Of a stretch of DNA of 64,000 bases, positions 32,375 to 42,959 are shown piece after piece. The DNA is from SAR202 cluster bacterium bin127 (GTDB lineage Bacteria > Chloroflexota > Dehalococcoidia > Lucifugimonadales > Lucifugimonadaceae), in NCBI GenBank assembly GCA_002239045.1, contig MPNN01000002.1, positions 62,001-126,000 of the forward strand, in the 5' to 3' direction. The position numbers and the translations under genes were made by a program. The notes under the pieces were generated by a model. That model had not been told where the DNA came from. It saw only the letters and a list, made by a program, of their open reading frames with translations, and searched no databases. Positions within the stretch are counted from its first letter, which is position 1. Each line of letters opens with the position of its first letter.

Positions 32375-33540
32375 CCCACAACCTCAACCGTCCGCGTCTC
32401 GAACTGCTTCCAATCCCACTCCGCACCCCAACCCGGCGCATCCGGCGGACTGAGCTTGCCGTCGATCGGCACAACCGGATTCAACAGCCCGATTTGCTCG
32501 CCATCCAGATCGAGATGACCGCCCGGAAAGAACTCGTAGTACGACGTGTTCTGAATACAGCACAACAGATGCGCATGAACCAACCCGTACAAACCACCGG
32601 GCCCGTTCAACTCCACATTAGTTCCATGCAACTCAGCGAGATGCGCCAACTTCATCAGATTCGTCGTCCCGTGGCGAGCGTTCTGTCGGATCAAGTCGGT
32701 CGCACCCGAAATCAGATACTGCGCACACAGATCCGTGTCATACATAAACGTCTCGGTCGCCATGATCGGGATATCCAGCGTCGAAGCCAATCGAACCAAG
32801 AGATTGTGGCTCCGCTCCGGCAACGGCTCCTCGAACCAGCGATAGTCTAGATCTTCCAATGCACGCCCGACCTTCAACGCCTCCTCGAACGTGTAGATCG
32901 CAACCGGATCGTGCATGCAGTCGATTTCATTACCGACGGCTTCTCGAATCGCCGTCAACCATCGGATGTTTTCTTCGACGGGGTGGTAGAAATGGTCCTT
33001 CACCGCCACAAAACCCAGATCTAATGCTCTTTGCGCGTCCTCGACCGCCTCCTCGATGGTCGCTCCACGAGTGTTGTAATAAGCATGGATCTCATCTCTC
33101 ACCTTGCCGAGCAGCGAATAAACCGGCATACCCGCGACCTTCCCGGCGATGTCCCACAGACAGTTGTCGAAACCGCCGAACCAACTCGGTGACCGGTAGA
33201 CCCACCGTGTCCCTTGGTGCAATTTCTGGTAGAGATACTCCCGCTTCAATGGGTCTTCGCCGACAACCAACGCCTGCAACTGCGGCACATCTGCCGGATG
33301 CAACCCCGTGTGACCATCGCCCGGAGTGGTGCAGACCCCGACTACACCCTCATCCGTCTCGACATGCAACACATACTCGTAACGAGGTTTGCTGCGCGCT
33401 GGCACTGTGTGGTGCAACCAACGCTCTCGTCGCTGCCCCTGCAATTTGATCAGATCGAAATACCGATCCTCTCCATCCATCTCGAGGATCGACATCTTGA
33501 CATTGGTGATTTTCATGGCGTCAACGGGTCCGGCGAGCAA
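32371..33540 (-). CDS. Mandelate racemase/muconate-lactonizing (enolase superfamily) protein
   Basis: VGVCTTPGDGHTG; VAVKDHFYHP; LDYRWFEEPLPERS; likely start MKITNVKMSI downstream of track start. Confidence 0.85.
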   Translation of the reverse strand: MLAGPVDAMKITNVKMSILEMDGEDRYFDLIKLQGQRRERWLHHTVPARSKPRYEYVLHVETDEGVVGVCTTPGDGHTGLHPADVPQLQALVVGEDPLKREYLYQKLHQGTRWVYRSPSWFGGFDNCLWDIAGKVAGMPVYSLLGKVRDEIHAYYNTRGATIEEAVEDAQRALDLGFVAVKDHFYHPVEENIRWLTAIREAVGNEIDCMHDPVAIYTFEEALKVGRALEDLDYRWFEEPLPERSHNLLVRLASTLDIPIMATETFMYDTDLCAQYLISGATDLIRQNARHGTTNLMKLAHLAELHGTNVELNGPGGLYGLVHAHLLCCIQNTSYYEFFPGGHLDLDGEQIGLLNPVVPIDGKLSPPDAPGWGAEWDWKQFETRTVEVVG

Positions 33541-33712
33541 CTTCCGTCATTCCCGCGCACGCGGGCGCTTCAGCGGGCGGAACGCCCATCCAGACGGGAG
33601 GGGCAAATGTCTTGTCAAGTAATGGGGTATTAGCTGCCAACGAGTTTATCGGTTGGGCGCAGGTCTTGATTGCGCGTATCCTTAACGCAATACCAGACCC
33701 AAGCAAAAACCG

Positions 33713-34777
33713 ATGGACGAGGCGACGACAATGGCGAACACGATGAGAGCAGCTCTCGATGACGGAACCCGCACCTACACCACGCAGGATGCACCCATGC
33801 CCGAGATGTTCGATGGCGCGGCACTGATCCGCGTTAGGCAAACGGGCATCTGCGGATCCGACCTCCACATGACCGCTCGTCGAAATGAAGCACAAGACGT
33901 ACCATCTGGCCACGAGGTGACCGGCGAAATCGTCGAACTCCCCGCAGGCAACCACAACCTGCAAGTCGGCGACCGGGTCGCTATCGACACCGTCTGCTCC
34001 GGTCGTGCCTGTTTCGACTGCCGTTACTGCAACTACGGTCAGTACCGCCACTGCCTCAACTTCGTCGAAGACTCAGGTGGCGGGTTCGCCGAGTACATGA
34101 CGCGCCGCCCCCTCGGCCTCTTCAAGCTGGAAGACGACATGGACTGGACCGACGGCGCACTCGTCGAACCCATGGCGGTATCCGTGCACGGACTCCGCTA
34201 CGCCGGCATGAAGCCCGGCGATGTTGTCGCAGTCGTCGGTTCCGCACCGATCGGACTCTCTTCTATCGCCAGCGCACACGCCTTTGGAGCCAGCAAGGTC
34301 ATCGCCTCAGCCAAATATCCGCAGCAGGCAGAACTCGCCGCCAAGATGGGCGCCGACGTCGTAACCGGTGCCGAACCCGGTGAGCTGACCGATCGCGTTC
34401 GCGAACTGACCGATGGGGTAGGCGCAGACGTAGTTGTCGAATCCGTCGGCGGACATCAGACCGTCTCGTTTCACGAGGCGATGAACGCCACCCGCAACCA
34501 AGGAACCATGGTCTACCTCGGCGGCATAAAGGTGCCGATGGAAGTCGACCTCTTCGACCCGATGTTGCGAGAGATCAAGATCATCTCCTCCAACTGCTAC
34601 GGCATCATCGACGGCATCCACGACTACGAAGTCGCCATCCGCATCCTATCCTCCGGCAACCACCCCTACCGCGACACCGTCAAACACCGCTACGGACTAG
34701 AGGAAATCGCACCAGCCTTCGACACCGCGTTCGACAAGACTACGGGGGCTGTAAAGGTGCATATTGTTCAGAATTAA
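33713..34777 (+). CDS. Zinc-dependent medium-chain alcohol/polyol dehydrogenase
   Basis: RQTGICGSDLHMT; GHEVTGEIVELPAG; structural Zn CFDCRYCNYGQYRHC. Confidence 0.92.
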   Translation: MDEATTMANTMRAALDDGTRTYTTQDAPMPEMFDGAALIRVRQTGICGSDLHMTARRNEAQDVPSGHEVTGEIVELPAGNHNLQVGDRVAIDTVCSGRACFDCRYCNYGQYRHCLNFVEDSGGGFAEYMTRRPLGLFKLEDDMDWTDGALVEPMAVSVHGLRYAGMKPGDVVAVVGSAPIGLSSIASAHAFGASKVIASAKYPQQAELAAKMGADVVTGAEPGELTDRVRELTDGVGADVVVESVGGHQTVSFHEAMNATRNQGTMVYLGGIKVPMEVDLFDPMLREIKIISSNCYGIIDGIHDYEVAIRILSSGNHPYRDTVKHRYGLEEIAPAFDTAFDKTTGAVKVHIVQN

Positions 34778-34835
34778 GTGCTGAACAGAAGGTTAAAATC
34801 GCACCATAGCCCCGAATTCACCGACGTGCGTTGCA

Positions 34836-35138
34836 ATGACCTCAAAACTCAACAGAGACGACGTCCTTGATCTCCTTCGTGAACACAAGCCGATCATGAA
34901 GGAGCGTTTCGGCGTGTCTGAGATTTCGCTGTACGGATCCTTCGCCCGCGACGAAGCCAACGATGACAGCGACATTGATGTTGTCGTGAAGTTCGGTGTG
35001 AAACCGACCTTCAGGTCGTACTTTGGGGCGCAGATCTATCTGGAAGATGTTTTCGGCCGTTCAGTAGACTTGGCACGAATGCACGAGCTGCGTAAAGAGA
35101 TTCACCCCTACGTTGAGCGTGATTTGATCAATGTCTGA
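34836..35138 (+). CDS. MNT-type nucleotidyltransferase (MntA-like)
   Basis: ISLYGSFARDEANDDSDIDVVV GSF-x10-DxD motif. Confidence 0.88.
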   Translation: MTSKLNRDDVLDLLREHKPIMKERFGVSEISLYGSFARDEANDDSDIDVVVKFGVKPTFRSYFGAQIYLEDVFGRSVDLARMHELRKEIHPYVERDLINV

Positions 35139-35250
35139 TGGAGAGAGGCCTGAGCGGGGATGGCGGTCGTTTATCTCGGACATGATCGCAAGCGGTGAAT
35201 CGGTCTTGGCGTTCACCCACGGCTTGAAAGTCAATGAATTTCCCAAGTAA
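35131..35250 (+). pseudogene. Truncated HepT-like toxin remnant
   Basis: MSDGERPERGWRSFISDMIASGESVLAFTHGLKVNEFPK* resembles a HepT N-terminus; start overlaps mntA stop; RNase motif region missing. Confidence 0.6.
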
Positions 35251-35815
35251 CCCACCCTAGATGGACAGAATGGAACGTTACAAGATTGAAGGTTGATCAA
35301 GGACGTGATCGCGATCCTCGACTCCGACCGGATTCAACGAGATATGGTGCCGGATGTGAACTTCGTTCAACTCACGAACCGGGTGCCAATTCCTCATCCA
35401 GCGATGGAAAGAGGCTTCAAAAAGCTTATAGCCGGCTCGGGCGCAAACCGCCAAAATACCCTTACCGTGCAAAAGCCACGTTTGGGGTTCACGAATGGCC
35501 CTTTCCTACTTCAGCAGGCTCACTCCGGCCTGCGGGGATCACGAGGTTCACCGTGAGGGATGCGGATATCTGCCCGGCGTTGAGAATGGGTCTTTCTAGG
35601 TATCTAGGGTTCGTGCGACGACACGGCTAAGGCAGCTATAGAGCGTTTTCCGCAGATCAACAGTCGCGCCGACTTTTAGCCCGAATGCCATACGTCTTGA
35701 AACGAGCAGCTTAGCGCATTTCCACTTTGATAGCGTCTTTTCGTGGGTCCTTGGTGTTTGCTCAGATCGTGTTGCAATGATACGTTTGATGGACTCCGAC
35801 CAATAAGGAACGGGA

Positions 35816-36097
35816 ATGTCGTTGCCCAGCCTACAAGAATTCGTCGTGATGCTCGTGGCGGGTGTCGCTGTTGCTATTGTCGTTAAAGTCATTTTCAACT
35901 CGTGGAAGACTGCGATTCAACCCTTCTTGCGGTTCCTGCGCGATTGCCTCATGGGTGTTCGGTGCAAGCTGTTCAACAAACACTCCAGGTACCAAGGCTT
36001 CCGATGGGGGGTGGTTGATCTGTCAGCCCCGCCAACCGACCTCTGCAAATACTGTGGGAAGGTCTACGCGTCCGACGACAGGAGCGTAGTTCCTTAA
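35816..36097 (+). CDS. Hypothetical small membrane-anchored protein with CKYC pair
   Basis: 93 aa, N-terminal hydrophobic segment. Confidence 0.45.
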   Translation: MSLPSLQEFVVMLVAGVAVAIVVKVIFNSWKTAIQPFLRFLRDCLMGVRCKLFNKHSRYQGFRWGVVDLSAPPTDLCKYCGKVYASDDRSVVP

Positions 36098-36357
36098 ACG
36101 AACAGGGACAACCCTTGTAACGAGAACCCAGCAATCATCATTATCAGACCGACGCGCAGCATTCGCCTGTTCAGCTTGTCACGCTTCTGCCACTTATCGC
36201 GGCTGTTGTCCTCGATCGCAAAGAACGCTAACGATTGAGGATCGGGAGTCAGGGCAAAAACGAACAACATGATGACTCCGACAATGTCTAGCACCAGCCC
36301 GGTAATCATCACCATGTCCGCAGTGTTCAACACGACCAACTCCTTTGCAAATTGCAA
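36094..36357 (-). CDS. Hypothetical small two-TM protein
   Basis: 87 aa with two hydrophobic segments. Confidence 0.45.
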   Translation of the reverse strand: MQFAKELVVLNTADMVMITGLVLDIVGVIMLFVFALTPDPQSLAFFAIEDNSRDKWQKRDKLNRRMLRVGLIMMIAGFSLQGLSLFV

Positions 36358-36396
36358 AAAGAACCATATCTCTTGACCATTGACACCCCAAAGAAT

Positions 36397-37230
36397 CTAA
36401 TGCGGGTTACCGGATGGGTCAAAAATCAGGCCAGACTCCCGATCTTGATTGCTCAAGTTCAAATGGGGTGCGAAGTAAATCGCTAGCATCTCGATATCCT
36501 CGTCAGTCACACTTTCCATAACTCGTTCAAAGCCCTCACCTGCCTCGAGCCGTGCCAATACCGGTGCAAGACGTTTCCAGCGCATCTGGATTGACTTCAC
36601 GTGTTCCGTGAACAACGTCCCATTGTATTGTCCTTTAATGGTCCGTTTTTCTTCATCTGAGAAGATGCGAGGCTGGTTGGCACCAAGATGTGGCCCGTCG
36701 AATTCAGATGTGGTGGGCACAGAATCGCCGGAATCGGGGATAAGCGTTAATTTGAAACGGATTTGTATGCGACGTTCCAGGTCCAACCATTTCCCTGCGA
36801 TTTCACGCAACCTCGGTTCTGTGTAATCGAACGGTTTTTCATCTCCTTGATATCGGTACGTCCCGATGAAATTGCCATGCTCGTCTACGAAACCGACGGC
36901 GTGTGTGAAGACGTCCCTTTCTCGTTTCAACTCTTTACGTTCAGTTGTTGACAAGACTTTGAGCAGGTCGATCATCACGTCGCCAGGATCAGACGGCTGT
37001 TTAGAGCCACGCCACAACGGTTCGGAGTTCGCCATCTGCCGATGTATGATGCCGAGATGCGAATACGACCGTGTTTGAATAGGAGTGAAGTGGTAAGTAG
37101 CCGGTTCACCGGTGTACGATTTCCCGCGCGTTGCGTTCAATCCGCTGATGTGCGTGACACCAGGCACTTTCCTAAGAACATCGTCCAGCTCGGATTTTCT
37201 GAAGACGACGCGTTTGGGTCTCGGTGACAT
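36397..37230 (-). CDS. Hypothetical protein
   Basis: 277 aa, no family recognised; co-oriented with the methyltransferase-nuclease gene. Confidence 0.55.
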   Translation of the reverse strand: MSPRPKRVVFRKSELDDVLRKVPGVTHISGLNATRGKSYTGEPATYHFTPIQTRSYSHLGIIHRQMANSEPLWRGSKQPSDPGDVMIDLLKVLSTTERKELKRERDVFTHAVGFVDEHGNFIGTYRYQGDEKPFDYTEPRLREIAGKWLDLERRIQIRFKLTLIPDSGDSVPTTSEFDGPHLGANQPRIFSDEEKRTIKGQYNGTLFTEHVKSIQMRWKRLAPVLARLEAGEGFERVMESVTDEDIEMLAIYFAPHLNLSNQDRESGLIFDPSGNPH

Positions 37231-37447
37231 ACCTAGATTCTAAAACGTATGCTCTGAAATGCGATATAAACACCATTCTTTTCGGTATCCGACGCAGAGT
37301 GGACGTCTGACTGCGACCAGATCGATTTCAAGAAAGAGTACGAACTGGAATTCTGGGATAATACTCATGGTTTAGTGAATGGTGATCAAATCGTAATCAA
37401 GAATTACAGCGATTTAGAGACGAACAACAGCAGCCACCCGGTCGCTA

Positions 37448-39088
37448 TCAATCCATCAGCCGCTGCGAACTCGACGACTGCCTCCGTCTTGGCGCGCGAG
37501 CAAATGTAGCGTCAGGTGCGAACCTCGGGTATTCCGCTTGCGTGCCTGACAGCAGATCCTCGATGGTGAGTATCTGAACACGCGGATAGCGATGATCGGG
37601 GTAATGTTCAGGGGTGTAGATGCCTGCTGAGGTCGCTTCCTGAATCATCGGGCGTGTAGGTGCGTTAAGCGTGATGAATAGTCCGATCTCTGCGTTTTCA
37701 CGCGCCATATCGCCCTTGAGCGTGGCGATCATGTCGCGCCGGACTTGACCGCTCTTTACCTGCACTATGATTCGCTTCGCTTTACCGCTGTTGTCGTCGA
37801 AGAAGTTGATGTAGCCGTCTATGCCAGAATCCGCGCCTCTGCGTCCTCTGTTTGCAGGGCGCGCTTCCACGAGTCCTAGCGCCCAGTACTCGAACTGGTA
37901 GCGTCCGTCATGTTCGCTTTCGACAGCGAGTGCCCGCGCGCTTTCGACGTCCTGTGGAACCCCTACTACATCGTAATCAGAGAGATTGGAGTTGAATGTA
38001 TCTCGTAACCGGCTCTTCATGAGGGATATAGCTAGGTGAGTTATGTCTATGCCTATCCATCTACGCTTGAGTCGTTCGGCGACTGCGATCGCGGTACCGC
38101 ATCCGCAAAATGGATCGAGAACTAGGTCGCCTTCATTGCTGGAGGCAGCGATGATGCGTTCGAGCAGGGCTTCAGGTTTTTGGGTATCGTAGCCAAGACG
38201 TTCTTCGTGCCAAGACCGTAATGGTTGTACGTCTGTCCACACATCTTGTGCCGGATATCCTTGGTTCTCATCCAAGTAGACCTTCAACCTCGGAACACCG
38301 TTACGCGTCCAATAAATCCTGTCTTCCTGCAGTAACTTGAGTATCCCATCGTCGCCGTACATCCAGTGTCGGCCATCAGGAGGCGGAATCAATCCGCGAT
38401 CACCGAAATTACGCACTGGTCCCGGCCCAGCACCAGAAAGGTCGCCCGACATGAAAATGCGACCATCGGGATCTGTGTAACGGTAGTAGTTCTTCACATA
38501 ATCGGGGTCTAGTTCATGGAATATTTCGTTCCACGTAAACTCAGCGCTCTTGTTGTAAAGGAGAATCGTGTCGTGAACTCGTCCCAATCCTTTCGCGTCA
38601 CTATGTGAAGTCGTGCGGCGCCAAATTATCTCATTACGAAAGTTCCGTTGATCGAAGACAGCATCCAACATCAACTTGAGATAATGACTCGCGGTTGAAT
38701 CACAATGCAGGTAGACGCTACCGGTTGGTTTCAGAACGCGGTGCAACTCAGCCATTCTCTGCGCCATCATGGTTAGATAAGCCATCATGTCGTTCTGTCC
38801 GAGGAATCCACGCATGGACTGGAGAAGGTCACCAAGCTTTTCCGGCCCGTCCGTAATCACATCCTGGTAGGCGTACTCGGACTCCATGCTCCACTTCCAG
38901 GTGTCCTCGAATGCAGTGATCTGGGCGGCAGAATCCTCACCGCTTCGCTCTCGGAATAGGACGTTGTAGGTTGCGTTGGAGTTGAACGGCGGGTCTAAGT
39001 AGATAAGGTCGACACTCTCATCCGCGACGTTCTCGCGCAGGATGTTGAGGTTATCCCCGAAGTAGAGCTTGTTAGTTGATTCAGTCAT
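37448..39088 (-). CDS. DNA methyltransferase fused to Mrr-like restriction endonuclease domain
   Basis: LIYLDPPFNSN and VLDPFCGCGTAI (beta-class order); C-terminal GADSGIDGYINF...RIIVQVKSGQV PD-(D/E)xK-like. Confidence 0.85.
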   Translation of the reverse strand: MTESTNKLYFGDNLNILRENVADESVDLIYLDPPFNSNATYNVLFRERSGEDSAAQITAFEDTWKWSMESEYAYQDVITDGPEKLGDLLQSMRGFLGQNDMMAYLTMMAQRMAELHRVLKPTGSVYLHCDSTASHYLKLMLDAVFDQRNFRNEIIWRRTTSHSDAKGLGRVHDTILLYNKSAEFTWNEIFHELDPDYVKNYYRYTDPDGRIFMSGDLSGAGPGPVRNFGDRGLIPPPDGRHWMYGDDGILKLLQEDRIYWTRNGVPRLKVYLDENQGYPAQDVWTDVQPLRSWHEERLGYDTQKPEALLERIIAASSNEGDLVLDPFCGCGTAIAVAERLKRRWIGIDITHLAISLMKSRLRDTFNSNLSDYDVVGVPQDVESARALAVESEHDGRYQFEYWALGLVEARPANRGRRGADSGIDGYINFFDDNSGKAKRIIVQVKSGQVRRDMIATLKGDMARENAEIGLFITLNAPTRPMIQEATSAGIYTPEHYPDHRYPRVQILTIEDLLSGTQAEYPRFAPDATFARAPRRRQSSSSQRLMD

Positions 39089-39302
39089 GCTGAAACGATT
39101 GTATAGGCGTCTATCGCTTGCACGTCTCACATGTGGCGAGATCGGCGGTTAAAACGCGGCATCAAAAACGGCGGCAACGATCGATGTTTGATCTTGGACG
39201 TCAACGACAACATCGTGAACTTTGAGCGCAACCTCGCGTTCACCGAACTCGACTGGTTCTGGGATTGACACGCCAACCTGTCCAGCAAAACCTAAACCAA
39301 CC

Positions 39303-39356
39303 ATCATCTTCGACGAAACCACCGACGCCGTGAAATTCCACATCGTCGAGAATTAA
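39303..39356 (+). pseudogene. C-terminal relic of a zinc-dependent dehydrogenase
   Basis: IIFDETTDAVKFHIVEN* vs FDKTTGAVKVHIVQN* at the end of the 33713-34777 dehydrogenase. Confidence 0.6.
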
Positions 39357-39382
39357 ACCAACCACCGAGAACGCGTACACGT

Positions 39383-41092
39383 TCAATCGGGCCAACCTGT
39401 GTCGATACTGCCTATCGCTTCTCGGGTTTCGAGTTCGTCGCGCGCGGCGTAGACCGCATCTTCTACCGTCTCCAAATCTGGTCCAATCGCCAAAAACATG
39501 GTGTAGAAACGGTTGACGGGCTCGAGCATGACACCCATGGCAATGGCGCCTGTGTCTCCTCGCCAGATATACAGTTCCTCGAAGGGTTGGTGACCCGAAC
39601 GTTGGGGGGCTTGAATAGGTTTCAGACGTGGTTCGTCGTTGAATGTCCGACGCAGACTCTCTATAAACCGGCGATTCTCCCACTCCGCCGCCTGCAGATG
39701 TAGCGCACGACCATCCGCGTCCTCCAATAGCAGCCCAAAATCGCCCCTCCAACCGGGATGTTCCGGTTCGATTTCGTCACTCCCCACATTCGACAATGCG
39801 GCGAGCAACGCGATCCATCGGGATTTTCCCATCGTCGAACCGCGACGCTGCTCCCAATCCCCACCCATCAAGTCGCCCGGCAACCTCAACTTCTCGGCTC
39901 CCTCTCCTTTGAAATATTTCCCTTCGTGATAAATCTGTTCAGTCGTGTACGGCGGGTTTTTGAATAGGAAATCGATCTTCTCTCGGTTGCTACCGCAACT
40001 TTCGCACTCGAAGTCCCATCCCACTCTCAAAACGAACAACGATCCAACCGAATACGTGAAGCGATTGTCTTCGTCCCCGTACCGTTTCATGACCGGTTCT
40101 GGCGAAGGAGCAGGTTCCTCCTCAACGTTTGAATCAAAATACTCATCGAGTCGGTCCCATCCGATCACTTCGTCGATATACACGAACTGCGTGTTCGAAG
40201 CGTCTCCCTCAATCAACGCTCTATACGCGCTCCCCGCATCTCCATCGGCTTCGAAACACTCCCCCCACGGCACGTAATCGTACTTTTCGTTTTGGACGTA
40301 ATGTGCATACTCGTGCACGTACACTATCTCCGCTTCAAGGTCGAATTCGCCTTCGCTGCCGCGAATCACAATCTCGCGATTTGTCGAGTCGTAGAGCCCA
40401 ATGTAGCTTTCGCCTTGGTAATCGGAAATGAATTCGACGTAGTCGCTCTCGGCAGAAAGCAAGGTCAACGTCCGATTGATCTGTTCCCACAAGTCGATCG
40501 TCGAGTCCTCATCGTTCGCCCAATCTTCGACAGCGTCCGCACGCCACTCTTTCCATACCTCGTCAGCCACGAACCTTCGATTGAAATCACCAACCGTGGC
40601 AGGATCAACTTCGTAAAAATCGAGTACCCAATCCTCAATCTCGTTCATCTTCACCATCCACTCCTCAGGCACCTCATCGTCAGCAATCCCAGGCGGTGAA
40701 GTCGGAACGATAGTCGGCGTTACATCCGGCTCAGGGGTAGACGTGGGCAACGCGTGTTCGCGGCAATACGCCTCACGTTCCGCCACCGCGGTCGCCGTCG
40801 GGCCGGGCAACGGCGTCGACGTTGGTTCGGGAGTCGGTGCCTCGGGATCTGGTGTGGCCGTCGGAATCTCAGTCGGTGTGACGGTAGCCGTCGATGTCGG
40901 AGTGGCGGTTGGTGAAGGATTATCATGGGTTGGCGATGGCGTAACCGTGGGCACGCGAGCCGCATTCACCAACTCCGTGCGAGTCGTCGTCGGTCCGTCA
41001 CGACCCGAACTGCATGCGATGGCCGCAAATGCTGGCAGGAGGCTGAGAGCCGTCAATGCTGCTAGAAAACCAGAGATTCGAAAGTATGTCAT
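39383..41092 (-). CDS. Secreted lipoprotein, putative zinc metallopeptidase (HEYAH)
   Basis: Lipobox AAIACSS, long TP-rich linker, IVYVHEYAHYVQNEKYD HExxH. Confidence 0.75.
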   Translation of the reverse strand: MTYFRISGFLAALTALSLLPAFAAIACSSGRDGPTTTRTELVNAARVPTVTPSPTHDNPSPTATPTSTATVTPTEIPTATPDPEAPTPEPTSTPLPGPTATAVAEREAYCREHALPTSTPEPDVTPTIVPTSPPGIADDEVPEEWMVKMNEIEDWVLDFYEVDPATVGDFNRRFVADEVWKEWRADAVEDWANDEDSTIDLWEQINRTLTLLSAESDYVEFISDYQGESYIGLYDSTNREIVIRGSEGEFDLEAEIVYVHEYAHYVQNEKYDYVPWGECFEADGDAGSAYRALIEGDASNTQFVYIDEVIGWDRLDEYFDSNVEEEPAPSPEPVMKRYGDEDNRFTYSVGSLFVLRVGWDFECESCGSNREKIDFLFKNPPYTTEQIYHEGKYFKGEGAEKLRLPGDLMGGDWEQRRGSTMGKSRWIALLAALSNVGSDEIEPEHPGWRGDFGLLLEDADGRALHLQAAEWENRRFIESLRRTFNDEPRLKPIQAPQRSGHQPFEELYIWRGDTGAIAMGVMLEPVNRFYTMFLAIGPDLETVEDAVYAARDELETREAIGSIDTGWPD

Positions 41093-41152
41093 TGACGAAA
41101 TTATCTGATGCGCGGGTACCGCGACTTAAAACTGCCACGCAATCGGGCCCCC

Positions 41153-42697
41153 TCACATCCCCGCCGCCACCTTCTCCGCAATCATGATCGTCGTAGCGTT
41201 CGTGTTCGCCCGAATCACGTCCGGCATCACCGACGCGTCCACGACCATCAACCTGTCAACCGCATGCATCTCGCACTGCGGCGACACCACCGCCATCGGA
41301 TCGGACGACGGCCCCATCTTGCAGGTTCCTGACGAGTGGTGCTGCGTCCGCACATTTGAAAGCAGCCAATTGTTGAGAGCCTCGTCATCGAACAACACAT
41401 CGTCGGTAGGATCTACCCGTCGCATCATCGCGGGTGCGTACTTGGGCATCTCCGTCAGTTCCGCACTTAGTCGCACCGCGCCCCGCATCCGCTCCATGTC
41501 GAACGGCTCGCTTAGGTAGCGGTAGTCGAGGATCGGCTGATCGTGCGGATCTGTTGTCGCCAAACGAAGCTCGCCCTTGCCAACCGCCTTTTGCAGCGCG
41601 ATGCTGAAACCAGTCGGAGTTTTGGCTATCGAAGGATCGAAATCGGCCGGGACATGCTCGGTCCTTATCGATATCGGCCGCATGTGCATGTCGTTGCGGT
41701 AGGGCGAACCGGGCGTCGTGTAGCGCATCCCGATCTGGAGCGGCGCCGGACGCTCGGGCACCGGCTCCTCAAGATCGCTTTCGCATTTCACGAAAACCGC
41801 GATGTGGTCGCGCAGATTCTGTCCGACACCGGGAACATCTGCAATCACCGAGATACCGTTCTCCGACAAATGGTCGGCAGGCCCGACGCCCGAGAGCATC
41901 AATAGTTGTGGCGAATTGATGGCTCCTCCGCTCAAAATCGTAAGTTCCGATTCCACACGATAGGTTTCACCACCCGATTCGACCTCGACGCCAACGGCCC
42001 GACCATTCTCGATCAAAACTCGGTGAACCAGCACGTCTGATCGCACAGTGAGATTCATCCGGTCCCGCGCCATTTGCAGATACGTCACCGCGGTGCTCAT
42101 GCGTATATCGTTGATGCGATTCACGACCAAGTAGCCAACGCCAGTCGACTCCGGGTGGTTGTGATCGTGCGTGAACGGATATCCCGCAGCTTGGCACGCA
42201 TCTATAAACGCCTTCGGGCTCGCGAACAACTCGTCTTCTTTGTAACGACGTACCGGTATTGGCCCGTCAGACCCGTGAAAATCGTCGCCCGGAAAGTCGA
42301 GATCCGTTTCGATCTTCCGGAAATAGGGGAGAACGTCGAGATACCCCCAGCCTTCGTTGCCCTCCGCCGCCCAGTCGTCGTAATCTTCCGGGATGCCGCG
42401 GAACCAAATCTGTCCGTTGATGGCGCTCGATCCGCCTACCACCTTGCCGCGTGGAAGTTTGAACGGTTGCTGCAACGGCGTCGCCAGGGCTTTGTAGCCC
42501 CATGTATGTTCATCAATGTCGTACGATTCGTACCAGGCTTGAACGCCGTACTTGATATGGTCCGGCATCGAGTTGACATCCGGATAATCGGGTCCCGCTT
42601 CGAGCAGCAGGACGTTACGGTTGCGGTCCTCCGACAATCTGGAAGCCAATACGCAACCGGCTGATCCGGCGCCCACGATCACCACGTCGTACTTCAC
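41153..42697 (-). CDS. GMC-family oxidoreductase (choline dehydrogenase-like)
   Basis: DVVIVGAGSAGCVLASRLSED; LPRGKVVGGSSAINGQIWFRG; HSSGTCKMG. Confidence 0.93.
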   Translation of the reverse strand: MKYDVVIVGAGSAGCVLASRLSEDRNRNVLLLEAGPDYPDVNSMPDHIKYGVQAWYESYDIDEHTWGYKALATPLQQPFKLPRGKVVGGSSAINGQIWFRGIPEDYDDWAAEGNEGWGYLDVLPYFRKIETDLDFPGDDFHGSDGPIPVRRYKEDELFASPKAFIDACQAAGYPFTHDHNHPESTGVGYLVVNRINDIRMSTAVTYLQMARDRMNLTVRSDVLVHRVLIENGRAVGVEVESGGETYRVESELTILSGGAINSPQLLMLSGVGPADHLSENGISVIADVPGVGQNLRDHIAVFVKCESDLEEPVPERPAPLQIGMRYTTPGSPYRNDMHMRPISIRTEHVPADFDPSIAKTPTGFSIALQKAVGKGELRLATTDPHDQPILDYRYLSEPFDMERMRGAVRLSAELTEMPKYAPAMMRRVDPTDDVLFDDEALNNWLLSNVRTQHHSSGTCKMGPSSDPMAVVSPQCEMHAVDRLMVVDASVMPDVIRANTNATTIMIAEKVAAGM

Positions 42698-42959
42698 GGC
42701 AAATGTCCTTGGCTGACATCGAAGAATCGATGCCGTGAATTCTATGCGCTTCCGCGATATTTAGGTTCAACGGACACGACCAAATTTCAAGCCGCTTGAC
42801 GGTAGTGGTCGTACCAATCGCTTCGGATCTGATCAGACGGAACCCGCGTCGCGGGGTAGAACAAAATCAACGGCAGATCATGATCTCCGAGTTTAGATTT
42901 TCACACGCCCGGTAGTTACGCGGAATCCGCCGGCGCTACAACGGCGGATATCACGCGCC

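Noticed and set aside
35278-35556. Possible HepT C-terminal remnant in either strand
   Set aside because: Frames checked by eye show no convincing RNase motif or HepT alignment.
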